Part shown: piece by piece, positions 1 through 6,542 of the stretch
Numbering within the stretch: the stretch's first letter is position 1
Layout: each line of letters begins with the position of its first letter
Source of the DNA: Coprothermobacter sp.
GTDB lineage: Bacteria; Coprothermobacterota; Coprothermobacteria; Coprothermobacterales; Coprothermobacteraceae
Direction: 5' to 3'
Length of the DNA: 8,787 nt
NCBI GenBank assembly: GCA_012842545.1
Contig: DUSQ01000053.1
Location: forward strand, 1-8,787
Made by a program: the position numbers and the translations under genes
The notes under the pieces: generated by a model
What the model was told of the DNA's origin: nothing
Databases searched by the model: none
The model's input: only the letters and a program-made list of their open reading frames with translations

Positions 1-42
1 AATGTTGACTTTTTTCTTTTCAGGCGTACAATGAGGCTATGA
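1..42 (+). CDS. Possible 3' end of an upstream gene (partial)
   Basis: Reading from base 1, frame 1 stays open for 13 codons (NVDFFLFRRTMRL) and stops at TGA 40-42. The other two + frames stop at 6-8 and 32-34. The TGA shares bases with the ATG of the next gene (ATGA, 39-42), the classic arrangement for translational coupling, and this is the main reason to think it is a real gene end. The visible tail is hydrophobic and basic, and too short to name a family. An accidental open stretch of this length is quite possible. Confidence 0.4.
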   Translation, partial: NVDFFLFRRTMRL

Positions 43-1532
43 ATATCACATTCATATATCCCGACTACACAATGCAGAGGCCATTTAGCAAACCTGAGGT
101 GCTCCGAATAGAAAAAGGTGGTTGGTACAATGAGGGTTTAGCCGCCCTGTCAGCAAGCCTCAAACAACAAGGAGCCAACGTTTCTTTGTTGCATTACATG
201 GCTCCCGTGGACGAACAAACATTTAAGGAAAAACTAAAACGCACAAATCCCGATGTGGTTGCCTTCACCGTTAGAACCAGTGCCTTCAAACTGGCTGACA
301 GGTGGTCGAAATGGGCAAAGGAAGCTGTTGAGAAGCCCATATTGTGGGGAGGTTACCATCCCACATTAGCGCCAGAAGAATGTCTAGACGTGCCTTATGT
401 TGACGCCGTGGTGCGTGGGGATGGAGACTTAGTTATCTATTCAGCCTGTGAAGCGCTCATGAATGGCCACGGTTTGGACGATGTTCCTTCTTTATCTTAT
501 AGAAAAGACGGCAAATTCACGAGCAATCCCACAGCCCCATTGGTCTGGGATCTTGACAAGCTCCCCATACCTGATTTCTCCATTTTTGATTACAAAAAAC
601 TTATCTCCACTAAGACTAACGTTGCGCTGGGCATGCTCTCCCGAGGCTGTCCCTACAACTGCACCTACTGTTCGAACCGCGCCTTCAGATCGGTTTACCC
701 AAACCCTGAGCACTACCACAGGTCCAGAAGTCCAGAAGGTGCAATCGAGTACATTGAGCAGTTACGGTCGGTTTATCCTGAGGTGAAAGAGTTCAGGTTC
801 TTGGACAATGTCTTCGGCCTTAACATGGAATGGCTTGAGCAGTTTACTAAACTGTACAAACGCCATGTGAATCTTCCTTTTTCCTGCGATGAGAGGATTG
901 AGCTTATTAGTGATGACCGTGCGAAGTTATTGAAAGAAGCTAATTGCAAGCAGGTCTATCTTGGGGTGGAATCGGGGGATGAAGAACTTCGTAAACTGGT
1001 ACTTGAAAGAACTATGAGCAATGAGGCGCTAAAGAAAGGCGTTGAACGGTTGCATGAAAACGGAATACGTGTTTTCGCATTTAACATGGTGGGGTTGCCC
1101 GGCGAGGACAGAAAGAAAGCTCTTTCCACTATAAAACTGAATGCCTCCATAAAGGTTGACGACTCCATAGTAAGCGTGTTTTCTCCATACCCATCAACCA
1201 TACTTTATGAGATCAGTGTGGAAAAAGGATACGTAAAACTTCCCATTGATTACACACAGTTCACCTTCCTTGACCAACCAGACTTTTCCAAGGAAGAAGT
1301 TGCCTTTTTCGCAGTGTACTTTGGCTTTCTAAGACGCTTTTACAGGCGTCACGGTCAGGATTCTCCCCTTGCCAAAATGATGGACAACATCATACTTTCA
1401 CCAAAACTACCAACGCGAACTCTTATTTCTTTGGGAGAAAGCTACGCCTTTGCTTGGGAGGACTTAAAGTCGTTCGTGAGAATGCGCATGCCAGGGCTGT
1501 TTAAAACGGCAAAAAAGATTCTTCGAAGATGA
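39..1532 (+). CDS. B12-binding-domain radical SAM protein, substrate unknown
   Basis: A 497-residue protein with two recognisable parts. Residues about 1-150 look like a cobalamin-binding Rossmann-type domain; GGYHPTLAPEE at 104-114 and VVRGDGD at 124-130 are motifs typical of this class, which lacks the DxHxxG histidine. The radical SAM core follows: CPYNCTYC gives the CxxxCxxC iron-sulfur cluster ligands C204, C208 and C211, then LGVESGDEELR at 308-318 and FNMVGLPGE at 348-356. The family cleaves S-adenosylmethionine to make a radical, and members with a B12 domain often methylate or rearrange unactivated carbons (family knowledge). The roughly 110-residue C-terminal tail is basic, has no obvious membrane segment, and suggests no substrate. 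ATG 39 is used because it overlaps the preceding stop as ATGA. No good Shine-Dalgarno precedes it (GAGG lies only 2 bases away), so translation may depend on coupling. It is convergent to the glycerol operon and probably unrelated to it. Confidence 0.88.
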   Translation: MNITFIYPDYTMQRPFSKPEVLRIEKGGWYNEGLAALSASLKQQGANVSLLHYMAPVDEQTFKEKLKRTNPDVVAFTVRTSAFKLADRWSKWAKEAVEKPILWGGYHPTLAPEECLDVPYVDAVVRGDGDLVIYSACEALMNGHGLDDVPSLSYRKDGKFTSNPTAPLVWDLDKLPIPDFSIFDYKKLISTKTNVALGMLSRGCPYNCTYCSNRAFRSVYPNPEHYHRSRSPEGAIEYIEQLRSVYPEVKEFRFLDNVFGLNMEWLEQFTKLYKRHVNLPFSCDERIELISDDRAKLLKEANCKQVYLGVESGDEELRKLVLERTMSNEALKKGVERLHENGIRVFAFNMVGLPGEDRKKALSTIKLNASIKVDDSIVSVFSPYPSTILYEISVEKGYVKLPIDYTQFTFLDQPDFSKEEVAFFAVYFGFLRRFYRRHGQDSPLAKMMDNIILSPKLPTRTLISLGESYAFAWEDLKSFVRMRMPGLFKTAKKILRR

Positions 1533-1728
1533 CCACATTATACTTGCCTATGACTCAGATCGAACAAGAACTTTTTTGTTGACCATGAGAATACTTCTAA
1601 TATTTCTTGCTTGATGTGACAATTGCCACAAAAGTAACTTCTTTATTATTCCACGTTGCCGTTATTAAACGACCATTGCCCTTAGCAAGCACAAAATAAG
1701 CGCCCCATGGGTTACCTAAGCCCTAAAT
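1533..1728. other. Convergent intergenic region, no clear terminator
   Basis: These 196 bases separate the end of the radical SAM gene from the end of the glycerol operon. I looked for GC-rich stems followed by T runs on either strand and found none convincing. On the + strand an AT-rich fold (AACAAGA / TTTTGTT near 1563-1580) is too weak. On the minus strand GGGCTTAGGTAACCC just after the DUF1667 stop can form a short hairpin with one mismatch, but no T tract follows directly. The region also carries the palindrome at 1615-1630 and an open reading tail (1600-1722, minus) listed under findings. Confidence 0.6.
1615..1630. repeat. Imperfect 16-bp palindrome resembling a CRP/FNR half-site pair
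   Basis: TGTGACAATTGCCACA is a two-fold palindrome with one mismatched pair. It has the TGTGA-N6-TCACA layout of CRP-type operators except for one base (C for T in the right half). It sits between two gene ends with no evident promoter beside it, so a regulatory role is doubtful and chance is a fair explanation. Confidence 0.25.
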
Positions 1729-2115
1729 CTATTCCTCCACTGTTCTCGTGGCAACCACGTTTACGCCCAGGCCCAAGACATTTTCCAAAACCACATCGCC
1801 CACCTTCACAGGCACATTCACTTTTACCTTACGTATTTCATTTACCACTTCAAAGATGCGGTCCTTGGGAACAGGTTTATCGGTTTTAACAGGTAACCTG
1901 CGCTCAGTCTTACTTCCCATTAAAACGACCGTGCTTTGGACATATCTTTGAGGATTAGTTACCTCAGTAAGTGCGTATTCTGCTCCTTTAGGACATCTGT
2001 TACCCAGAACCCTTATTTGATTACCTTCACTCACAGTAACATTGAGCGTGCATCCCACTGGGCAGACAATGCATGTAAACTCCAATGCACTTTTTTGATC
2101 AGTTTTCTCACTCAT
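1729..2115 (-). CDS. DUF1667 four-cysteine protein, likely iron-sulfur partner of the glycerol-3-phosphate dehydrogenase set
   Basis: A 128-residue soluble protein. The N-terminal part has C15, C18 and C22 (CIVCPVGC) and a fourth cysteine, C41, in NRCPKGAEYA. This is the DUF1667 signature and suggests a metal or iron-sulfur site (inference). The second half is rich in Lys and Val, with repeated hydrophobic strands (LPVKTDKPVPKDRIFEVV, then VKVNVPVKVGDVVLENVLG). It is the last gene of the glpK operon; its ATG overlaps the stop of the upstream oxidoreductase as ATGA (2112-2115), implying coupled translation and fixed stoichiometry. AAGGGTG lies 8 bases before the ATG. DUF1667 genes are known as companions of this type of FAD oxidoreductase and GlpA. 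Its biochemical role is not established as far as I know; electron transfer is the natural guess. Behind its TAG the same frame stays open for 40 codons after one more stop. Confidence 0.85.
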   Translation of the reverse strand: MSEKTDQKSALEFTCIVCPVGCTLNVTVSEGNQIRVLGNRCPKGAEYALTEVTNPQRYVQSTVVLMGSKTERRLPVKTDKPVPKDRIFEVVNEIRKVKVNVPVKVGDVVLENVLGLGVNVVATRTVEE

Positions 2116-3344
2116 GGCTGCTGCACCCTTAGGTGGAGTTTATCGCCTGGCCTTATGGCGCGGTACTGTTCTTCCTTCAGAGGGAACTCAGCCATTTCAG
2201 CAGGCTTTAAACCCGCAAAACCTTTTCTCGCAATGACCTCTTCTCCACGAGTAAGCAGAGCTACACCCACAGGTATGGGGCAAGCCACTCTGAACCAAAT
2301 ACGGGGAACATCAGATTCACCCAGAGACAAGCGCTGAGGTATGACCACACGAACACCAACGCCAGGCAAAACCTCAGCCAAGTCAGAACTTCTACCTTCG
2401 TACTTAACAGCATGAGATCCGGCAACGGAAGCTGACATAGCCACATTATCCACCAAATCCCAAATGCCTACGCCGTTACCCACAACGTAAACGCCCGGCA
2501 AGTCTGTCTGGAAGAATTGATCCACGGCAGCACTCCCCGTGTAAGGTAAGATGGGTAGCCCCATTTGTCTGATAAGCTCGGCTTCAGGGAGCAAACCCAC
2601 CGACAATACAAGCGTGTCTACGGGGAACACTTTCTCAGTTCCTGGCACTGTTTTTCCGTTTTCTACCTGTGCTACCTTCACAGCTTCTACGCGCTCCGAT
2701 CCCAAAACCTCAGTAACAGTATGAGAAAGTAACAAGGGTATATTGAAGTCTTTTAAACACTGCTGCACATTCCGAGCTAAACCACCAGGGAAAGGCATAA
2801 GTTCAGCCACACCATGTACTTTGGCTCCTTCTAAAGCCATCCTTCTAGCCGTTATAAGTCCGATGTCGCCTGAACCAAGTACAAAAACCTCTTTGCCAAC
2901 TTCAAAACCTTGGATGTTTATCATGTACTGTGCAGTACCCGCAGTGTAAACGCCGGCAGGCCGTGCACCCGGTATGGCAATGGCTCCTCGTGGACGTTCT
3001 CTGGCACCCACAGCGAAAATGACAGCGTCGGGCTTAACAAAACTGATTCCATGCGGTGTGGATATTATGAGTGTTTTGTCAGGACGAGCTTCTATGACCA
3101 TGGCATTAAGCCACACTTCAACGCTGGAGGCCTTTACATCAGCTCGTAAGCGCTCCGCAAATTCCGGTCCCGTTAAGTCCTCACCGTAGTAATTCACACC
3201 GAAACCCGAATGAATGCATTGGGGAAGCACACCACCCAAACGCTCTGCACGCTCAATGATTACCACGCGGTCCGCCCCTGCTCGCTTTGCAGAGACAGCT
3301 GCAGCCATACCAGCAGGGCCGCCCCCAACAACTGCCACAAACAT
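2112..3344 (-). CDS. FAD-dependent NAD(P)H oxidoreductase of the glycerol operon
   Basis: A 410-residue pyridine nucleotide-disulfide-type flavoprotein. It has an N-terminal FAD-binding Rossmann fold (GGGPAG 7-12, acidic E31 at the end of strand two), an ATG-type motif (AVIFAVGARERPRG 107-120), a second dinucleotide fold for NAD(P) (VLGSGDIG 155-162), and a C-terminal FAD motif (GVYVVGNGVGIWDLVD 284-299). PQCIHSGFG (41-49) carries a cysteine, but there is no CxxC redox pair. Residues about 325-410 form a small beta-rich tail found in these operon-linked members. It lies between the GlpA-like gene (TAATG, 1-base overlap at 3344) and DUF1667 (4-base overlap). GAGGTGAT just before the ATG is a near-perfect ribosome binding site and decides the start. 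The likely role is to move electrons from the GlpA-like dehydrogenase to NAD(P)+ or another carrier, the place GlpB fills in GlpABC (inference). It is sometimes annotated as NADH oxidase or a sarcosine oxidase alpha-like protein. Confidence 0.87.
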   Translation of the reverse strand: MFVAVVGGGPAGMAAAVSAKRAGADRVVIIERAERLGGVLPQCIHSGFGVNYYGEDLTGPEFAERLRADVKASSVEVWLNAMVIEARPDKTLIISTPHGISFVKPDAVIFAVGARERPRGAIAIPGARPAGVYTAGTAQYMINIQGFEVGKEVFVLGSGDIGLITARRMALEGAKVHGVAELMPFPGGLARNVQQCLKDFNIPLLLSHTVTEVLGSERVEAVKVAQVENGKTVPGTEKVFPVDTLVLSVGLLPEAELIRQMGLPILPYTGSAAVDQFFQTDLPGVYVVGNGVGIWDLVDNVAMSASVAGSHAVKYEGRSSDLAEVLPGVGVRVVIPQRLSLGESDVPRIWFRVACPIPVGVALLTRGEEVIARKGFAGLKPAEMAEFPLKEEQYRAIRPGDKLHLRVQQP

Positions 3345-4834
3345 TACGCATCACCTCGTCTGTTGTCACCGTAAACCAGCTTTGAATTCCTGCCAAATTT
3401 TGTGACCTGATCATAACTCAGGTTCAGCTCCCGCGAAAGAATGTCGATAATCCTGGGTGTGCAAAAGCCACCCTGACACCGACCTGCTGTGGCTCTGACA
3501 CGACGCTTGATACTGTCTAAATCAGTGGCCGCTGGCTGCATCCTAAGAACGCTCTTAATCTCTCCCTCAGTGACCAGCTCACAACGGCAAACCATGTGTC
3601 CGTAGGTGGGATCCTCTTTTATGAGCCTTTCACGGTCAACATAGGGAAGCTCCCTAAGTATGGGCGGAAATTCAAAATAGGGATCAAAGTCTCTTTTCTC
3701 CTCCAGAGTTAACAAATCTGTCACCAGTTCAATTAACCTGTGGGCAATGCCTGGTGCCGCAGTTAGTCCTGGAGACTTAATGCCTGCGGCGTTTATGAGC
3801 CCTTCCATGACTTTTGAATGCTGTACTACAAAATCATCCACAGAACCGATGGCTCTTAAACCAGCGTACTGGGCAATGGCATGACGTTCATAGGGGAATG
3901 GCACTAAGTACTTGGCTCCCTGCAACACCTCTGCTAAACCCTCAGCAGTCGTTCTTCTATCCGGCTCAGTAAGATCCTCAGCTGTGGGTCCAATGAGTAG
4001 GTTACCGTGGGTGGTTCTGCTCACCAGTACACCCTTCCCTTTTGGCGTGGGAGCTCTGAAAATAACGTGACGCACTAAGTTCCCCACATTCTTGTCCAAG
4101 ATGAAATACTGCCCACGGCGTGGATGAATGGAGAACCAATCTTCACCAGCCGTGCGCATTATGTGGGCTGCATTGAGTCCGGCAGCATTTATGACCACCT
4201 TGGTTCTCAGTTCACCGTGGTTTGTTTGCACAGCTATGTAACCATCTGGCAACTTCACCAAATGCGTTACTTCGGTATCCAGCATGAGCTTACCGCCGTT
4301 TTTGAGGCCACTGCCCACTAAAGCCACCACGGCCTGAAAAGGATCGATGATGCCTGATACGGGAGCGTACAGAGATGCTCTTACTTCCGGGTTAACCACC
4401 GGCTCTCTTCTTAAGGTTTCGTCGCGTCCCAAAAACTTCACAGGTACTCTTACTTTTTTGCCGTTGTGGTAGAGTCTGGTAATCTCAGCTATGTCAGCAT
4501 CGTTGAAAGCAAGAACCAATGAACCCGTCCATTCCACGTCAATGGAAAGTTCTTGTGTCCACTGGAACCAAAGTTGCACACCTTCCTTATTTAGGTCGCT
4601 CATCAGTGTACCAGGCTGAGGGTCGAATCCACCATGTAATATGGCTGAATTTGCTCTACTGGCGTCGCCTCCCACATCGTGCAACGAATCCAGCAATAGC
4701 ACTCTTAAATCGTACTTGCAGAGCTCACGGAAAGCAGCAGCACCAACAATACCTGCCCCAATAATGATCACATCATACACGGCGGTATGTGCTACTGGGC
4801 CCATCCCCGAGCTCTTTCCACTGCTCGTTTCCAT
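3344..4834 (-). CDS. glpA: FAD-dependent glycerol-3-phosphate dehydrogenase, GlpA-like, with C-terminal [2Fe-2S] domain
   Basis: A 496-residue protein predicted to oxidise glycerol-3-phosphate to dihydroxyacetone phosphate. The DAO-type FAD domain opens with VIIIGAGIVG (22-31), followed by the substrate-side loop SRANSAILHGGFD (59-71) and the FAD-contacting stretch LINAAGIKSPGLTAAPG (346-362). The C-terminus holds a BFD-like [2Fe-2S] domain with ligands C416 and C418 (CRC) and C453 and C458 (GRCQGGFC), as in GlpA and unlike plain GlpD or GlpO. The start is ambiguous. ATG 4834 has AGAGGAG upstream with an 11-base spacer but overlaps glpK by 43 bases and gives 20 residues before the FAD fold. 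ATG 4804 (Met11) overlaps by 13 bases and gives a more usual leader, with a weaker site (GGAAAGAG). I list the longer form because its ribosome site is better. No membrane segment is visible. An L-2-hydroxyglutarate-type dehydrogenase is the main alternative, made unlikely by glpK next door. Confidence 0.88.
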   Translation of the reverse strand: METSSGKSSGMGPVAHTAVYDVIIIGAGIVGAAAFRELCKYDLRVLLLDSLHDVGGDASRANSAILHGGFDPQPGTLMSDLNKEGVQLWFQWTQELSIDVEWTGSLVLAFNDADIAEITRLYHNGKKVRVPVKFLGRDETLRREPVVNPEVRASLYAPVSGIIDPFQAVVALVGSGLKNGGKLMLDTEVTHLVKLPDGYIAVQTNHGELRTKVVINAAGLNAAHIMRTAGEDWFSIHPRRGQYFILDKNVGNLVRHVIFRAPTPKGKGVLVSRTTHGNLLIGPTAEDLTEPDRRTTAEGLAEVLQGAKYLVPFPYERHAIAQYAGLRAIGSVDDFVVQHSKVMEGLINAAGIKSPGLTAAPGIAHRLIELVTDLLTLEEKRDFDPYFEFPPILRELPYVDRERLIKEDPTYGHMVCRCELVTEGEIKSVLRMQPAATDLDSIKRRVRATAGRCQGGFCTPRIIDILSRELNLSYDQVTKFGRNSKLVYGDNRRGDA

Positions 4835-6291
4835 CCAGCGTACATCTCCTCTCTTTTTATGGCCGTTATTTGAGGTTCGAAAGTTTTATCCAGTTGCCAA
4901 ATACTTGATATCTCTTCCAGATTATGCCAGACACCTGTAGCTAAACCCGCTAGGTAGGCCGTCCCAAGTGCAGTGGTTTCTCTGACCACTGGCCTTTGGA
5001 CTGTTAGTCCCAAAACATCAGCTTGAATTTGAAGCAATAGATTGTCCACGGAAGCTCCCCCGTCAGCCCTGAGCAGCTTTAGATCAAAGCCACAGTCACT
5101 CTTCATCGCTTCCAACACGTCACGAGTCTGAAAAGCCATGGCCTCCAACGTTGCTCTGGCCAGATGACATGCTGTGGTGCCCCGAGTAATTCCAATAATC
5201 ATGCCACGAGCGTACATGTCCCAATAAGGAGCCCCCAACCCAACAAAAGCTGGCACAAAATAAACACCAGCAGTGTCTTCAACTTGGCGAGCCAAGGTTT
5301 CAACTTCGTCTGCCACCTTTATGATTCCTAAACCATCACGGAGCCACTGAACAGCTGCTCCTGTGATAAAAACAGAACCTTCCAAAGCATAATAAACCTT
5401 GTCTTCCAGACCGAAAGCAACGGTCGTAATCAAGCCGTGCTTGCTCTGCACAGGCTTATTCCCGGTATTGACAAGCAAAAAAGAACCAGTGCCATAGGTA
5501 TTCTTTGCAGAACCAGGCTCAAAACAGGCTTGCCCAAACAAAGCCGCCTGTTGATCTCCAGCGTCACCCGCTATGGGAATCTCATTTCCGAATAGCTTGG
5601 TATCAGTGTAACCATATAAGTGGGATGAAGGACAAACTTTGGGAAGCATAGCCCTCGGTATACCCAGCTCCTGCAGTATGTCATCGTCCCAATCTAATGT
5701 GTGAATGTTAAAAATCATGGTTCTTGAAGCATTGGTGTAGTCGGTCACGTGTACCTTACCACCGGTAAGACGCCAGATAAGGAACGTGTCCACATTGCCA
5801 AACAGTACTTCACCTTTTTCGGCTCTTTCTCTTACCCCGGGCACATTGTCCAGTATCCATTTAATCTTTGTACCACTAAAATAGGCATCAATGACCAATC
5901 CGGTTTTTTCCTTTATGGGTTTCTCCCATCCTCTTTCCTTAAGTTCATCACAAAACTCTGCGGTTCTACGACACTGCCAAACAATGGCATTGTAGACGGG
6001 CTTACCGGTCTTTTTGTCCCAAAGAATTGTGGTCTCACGTTGATTAGCTATGCCCAAGGCAGAAATGTCCTTTGCACTGAGACCCGCCTTAGCAATGGCT
6101 TCCTCGGCAACCGCTATTTGACTGTTCCAAATGTCCTCCGGGTCGTGTTCTACCCAACCAGGCTTTGGAAAAATCTGTGGGAATTCTTTCTGAGCCATGC
6201 TCACAATACAACCATTTTGGTCAAAGATCATGGCTCTACTGCTGGTAGTACCTTGATCAAAAGACAAAACATATTTTCTTTCAGACTTCAT
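4792..6291 (-). CDS. glpK: Glycerol kinase
   Basis: An FGGY-family kinase, 499 residues from ATG 6291, that phosphorylates glycerol with ATP to sn-glycerol-3-phosphate in the cytoplasm. In order (this numbering) it has the phosphate loop DQGTTSSR at 12-19, NQRETTILWD at 84-93, the FGGY signature region SGTKIKWIL at 139-147, the nucleotide-site stretch GDAGDQQAALFGQ at 242-254, YGTG at 266-269, and the second FGGY signature GMIIGITRG...LARATLE at 363-383. Length and motifs match full-length GlpK. An in-frame GTG at 6303 would add four residues, but it lies inside the ribosome site, and ATG 6291 gives the usual short leader before DQGTT. It is the first gene of the operon and overlaps its successor. 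The loop YGYTDTKLFGNE (227-238) has Lys where Firmicutes kinases regulated by HPr carry the phosphorylated His (YHFYG type), so PTS activation is unlikely. The E. coli fructose-bisphosphate loop (GGKGGTR) is also absent. Confidence 0.96.
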   Translation of the reverse strand: MKSERKYVLSFDQGTTSSRAMIFDQNGCIVSMAQKEFPQIFPKPGWVEHDPEDIWNSQIAVAEEAIAKAGLSAKDISALGIANQRETTILWDKKTGKPVYNAIVWQCRRTAEFCDELKERGWEKPIKEKTGLVIDAYFSGTKIKWILDNVPGVRERAEKGEVLFGNVDTFLIWRLTGGKVHVTDYTNASRTMIFNIHTLDWDDDILQELGIPRAMLPKVCPSSHLYGYTDTKLFGNEIPIAGDAGDQQAALFGQACFEPGSAKNTYGTGSFLLVNTGNKPVQSKHGLITTVAFGLEDKVYYALEGSVFITGAAVQWLRDGLGIIKVADEVETLARQVEDTAGVYFVPAFVGLGAPYWDMYARGMIIGITRGTTACHLARATLEAMAFQTRDVLEAMKSDCGFDLKLLRADGGASVDNLLLQIQADVLGLTVQRPVVRETTALGTAYLAGLATGVWHNLEEISSIWQLDKTFEPQITAIKREEMYAGWKRAVERARGWAQ

Positions 6292-6297
6292 GTAGGT

Positions 6298-6315
6298 TCG
6301 CACCTCTCCTCCCCA
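6298..6315 (-). promoter_or_regulatory. Ribosome binding site of glpK, overlapping a decoy GTG
   Basis: On the minus strand this reads as an unbroken purine run (GGGGAGGAGAGGTG) followed by CGAACCTAC and ATG 6291. Its last five bases (AGGTG) pair with the 16S tail at a 9-base spacing from that ATG. The GTG at 6303 is part of the run itself, so I prefer the ATG. An upstream CCTCT (6326-6330) could pair with AGAGG (6303-6307) and cover the site, but that is a weak 5-bp stem. Confidence 0.6.
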
Positions 6316-6339
6316 TCAGCTTTTCAGAGGGCAACGAAA

Positions 6340-6420
6340 TTAGACACAGCCATAATACCTCACGGCGCCCTTCATCCTTCTGCTACTTTCATTATAAACT
6401 CCGTAGGAATCCGCATGCAT
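6340..6420 (-). CDS. Possible 26-residue leader ORF upstream of glpK
   Basis: ATG 6420 is preceded by AAAGGAG (6426-6432) at a 5-base spacing, as good a ribosome site as any in the window. It opens 26 codons (starting MHADSYGVYNESS, ending with GCV) and stops at TAA 6342-6340, 48 bases before the glpK ATG. A second ATG at 6416 in another frame, 9 bases from the same site, would give a 14-residue peptide (MRIPTEFIMKVAEG). No family is recognisable. If the TATAAT at 6391-6396 is the only promoter, this ORF would not be transcribed with glpK, so a promoter further upstream would be required. It could equally be the eroded end of a lost gene. Confidence 0.25.
   Translation of the reverse strand: MHADSYGVYNESSRRMKGAVRYYGCV
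6391..6396 (-). promoter_or_regulatory. Candidate -10 box for the glpK operon
   Basis: The minus strand reads TATAAT here, a perfect sigma-A -10 hexamer about 100 bases before the glpK ATG, a sensible place for an operon promoter. The hexamer 17 bases upstream (TGCATG) is a poor -35, so the promoter may be weak or need an activator. TTAACA (6465-6470, minus) is a better -35 but is far from this box and has no matching -10 of its own. Confidence 0.35.
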
Positions 6421-6495
6421 GTGTTCTCCTTTGAAGCTACACACGGAAATACGCCTGTACTAATTGTTAAGATCTGCACGCAACAGTCCACGGCA

Positions 6496-6501
6496 TATAA
6501 T
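6496..6501 (+). promoter_or_regulatory. Candidate -10 box for the esterase pair
   Basis: The + strand has a perfect TATAAT 41 bases before the esterase ATG at 6543, placing a start site near 6508 and a leader of about 35 bases. The hexamer at 17-base spacing (TCTGCA, 6473-6478) is a poor -35. Together with the minus-strand box at 6391-6396 it makes this a plausible divergent promoter region. Confidence 0.4.
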
Positions 6502-6525
6502 GTAATGAGGAGCAGCAGTAACACA

Positions 6526-6533
6526 GGGAGGTG
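6526..6533 (+). promoter_or_regulatory. Ribosome binding site of the first esterase, containing a decoy GTG
   Basis: GGGAGGTG is followed by ACC, which extends the match to the 16S anti-Shine-Dalgarno, and sits 9 bases before ATG 6543. The longest open frame begins at the GTG 6531-6533 inside this site, and that would leave almost no spacer. The ATG is therefore the better start. Confidence 0.65.
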
Positions 6534-6542
6534 ACCGAAAGC

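Noticed and set aside
1561..1584. AT-rich hairpin and a TTGACC box after the radical SAM gene
   Set aside because: The stem is short and AT-only apart from one pair. The TTGACC has no -10 at acceptable spacing (TAATAT is only 13 bases away) and no gene follows.
1936..2337. A 133-codon + strand open frame opposite DUF1667 and the oxidoreductase
   Set aside because: It is antisense to two strongly supported genes, with low-complexity Ser/Cys-rich translation and no motifs.
6402..6424. GCATGC / ATGCAT palindromes as an operator
   Set aside because: They are six-base palindromes that overlap each other and are common by chance. No longer symmetry extends around them.
5749..6534. A 261-codon + strand open frame antisense to glpK
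   Set aside because: It lies almost wholly opposite the clear glpK reading frame, has no family motifs and no ribosome site, and is explained as a shadow of the coding strand.
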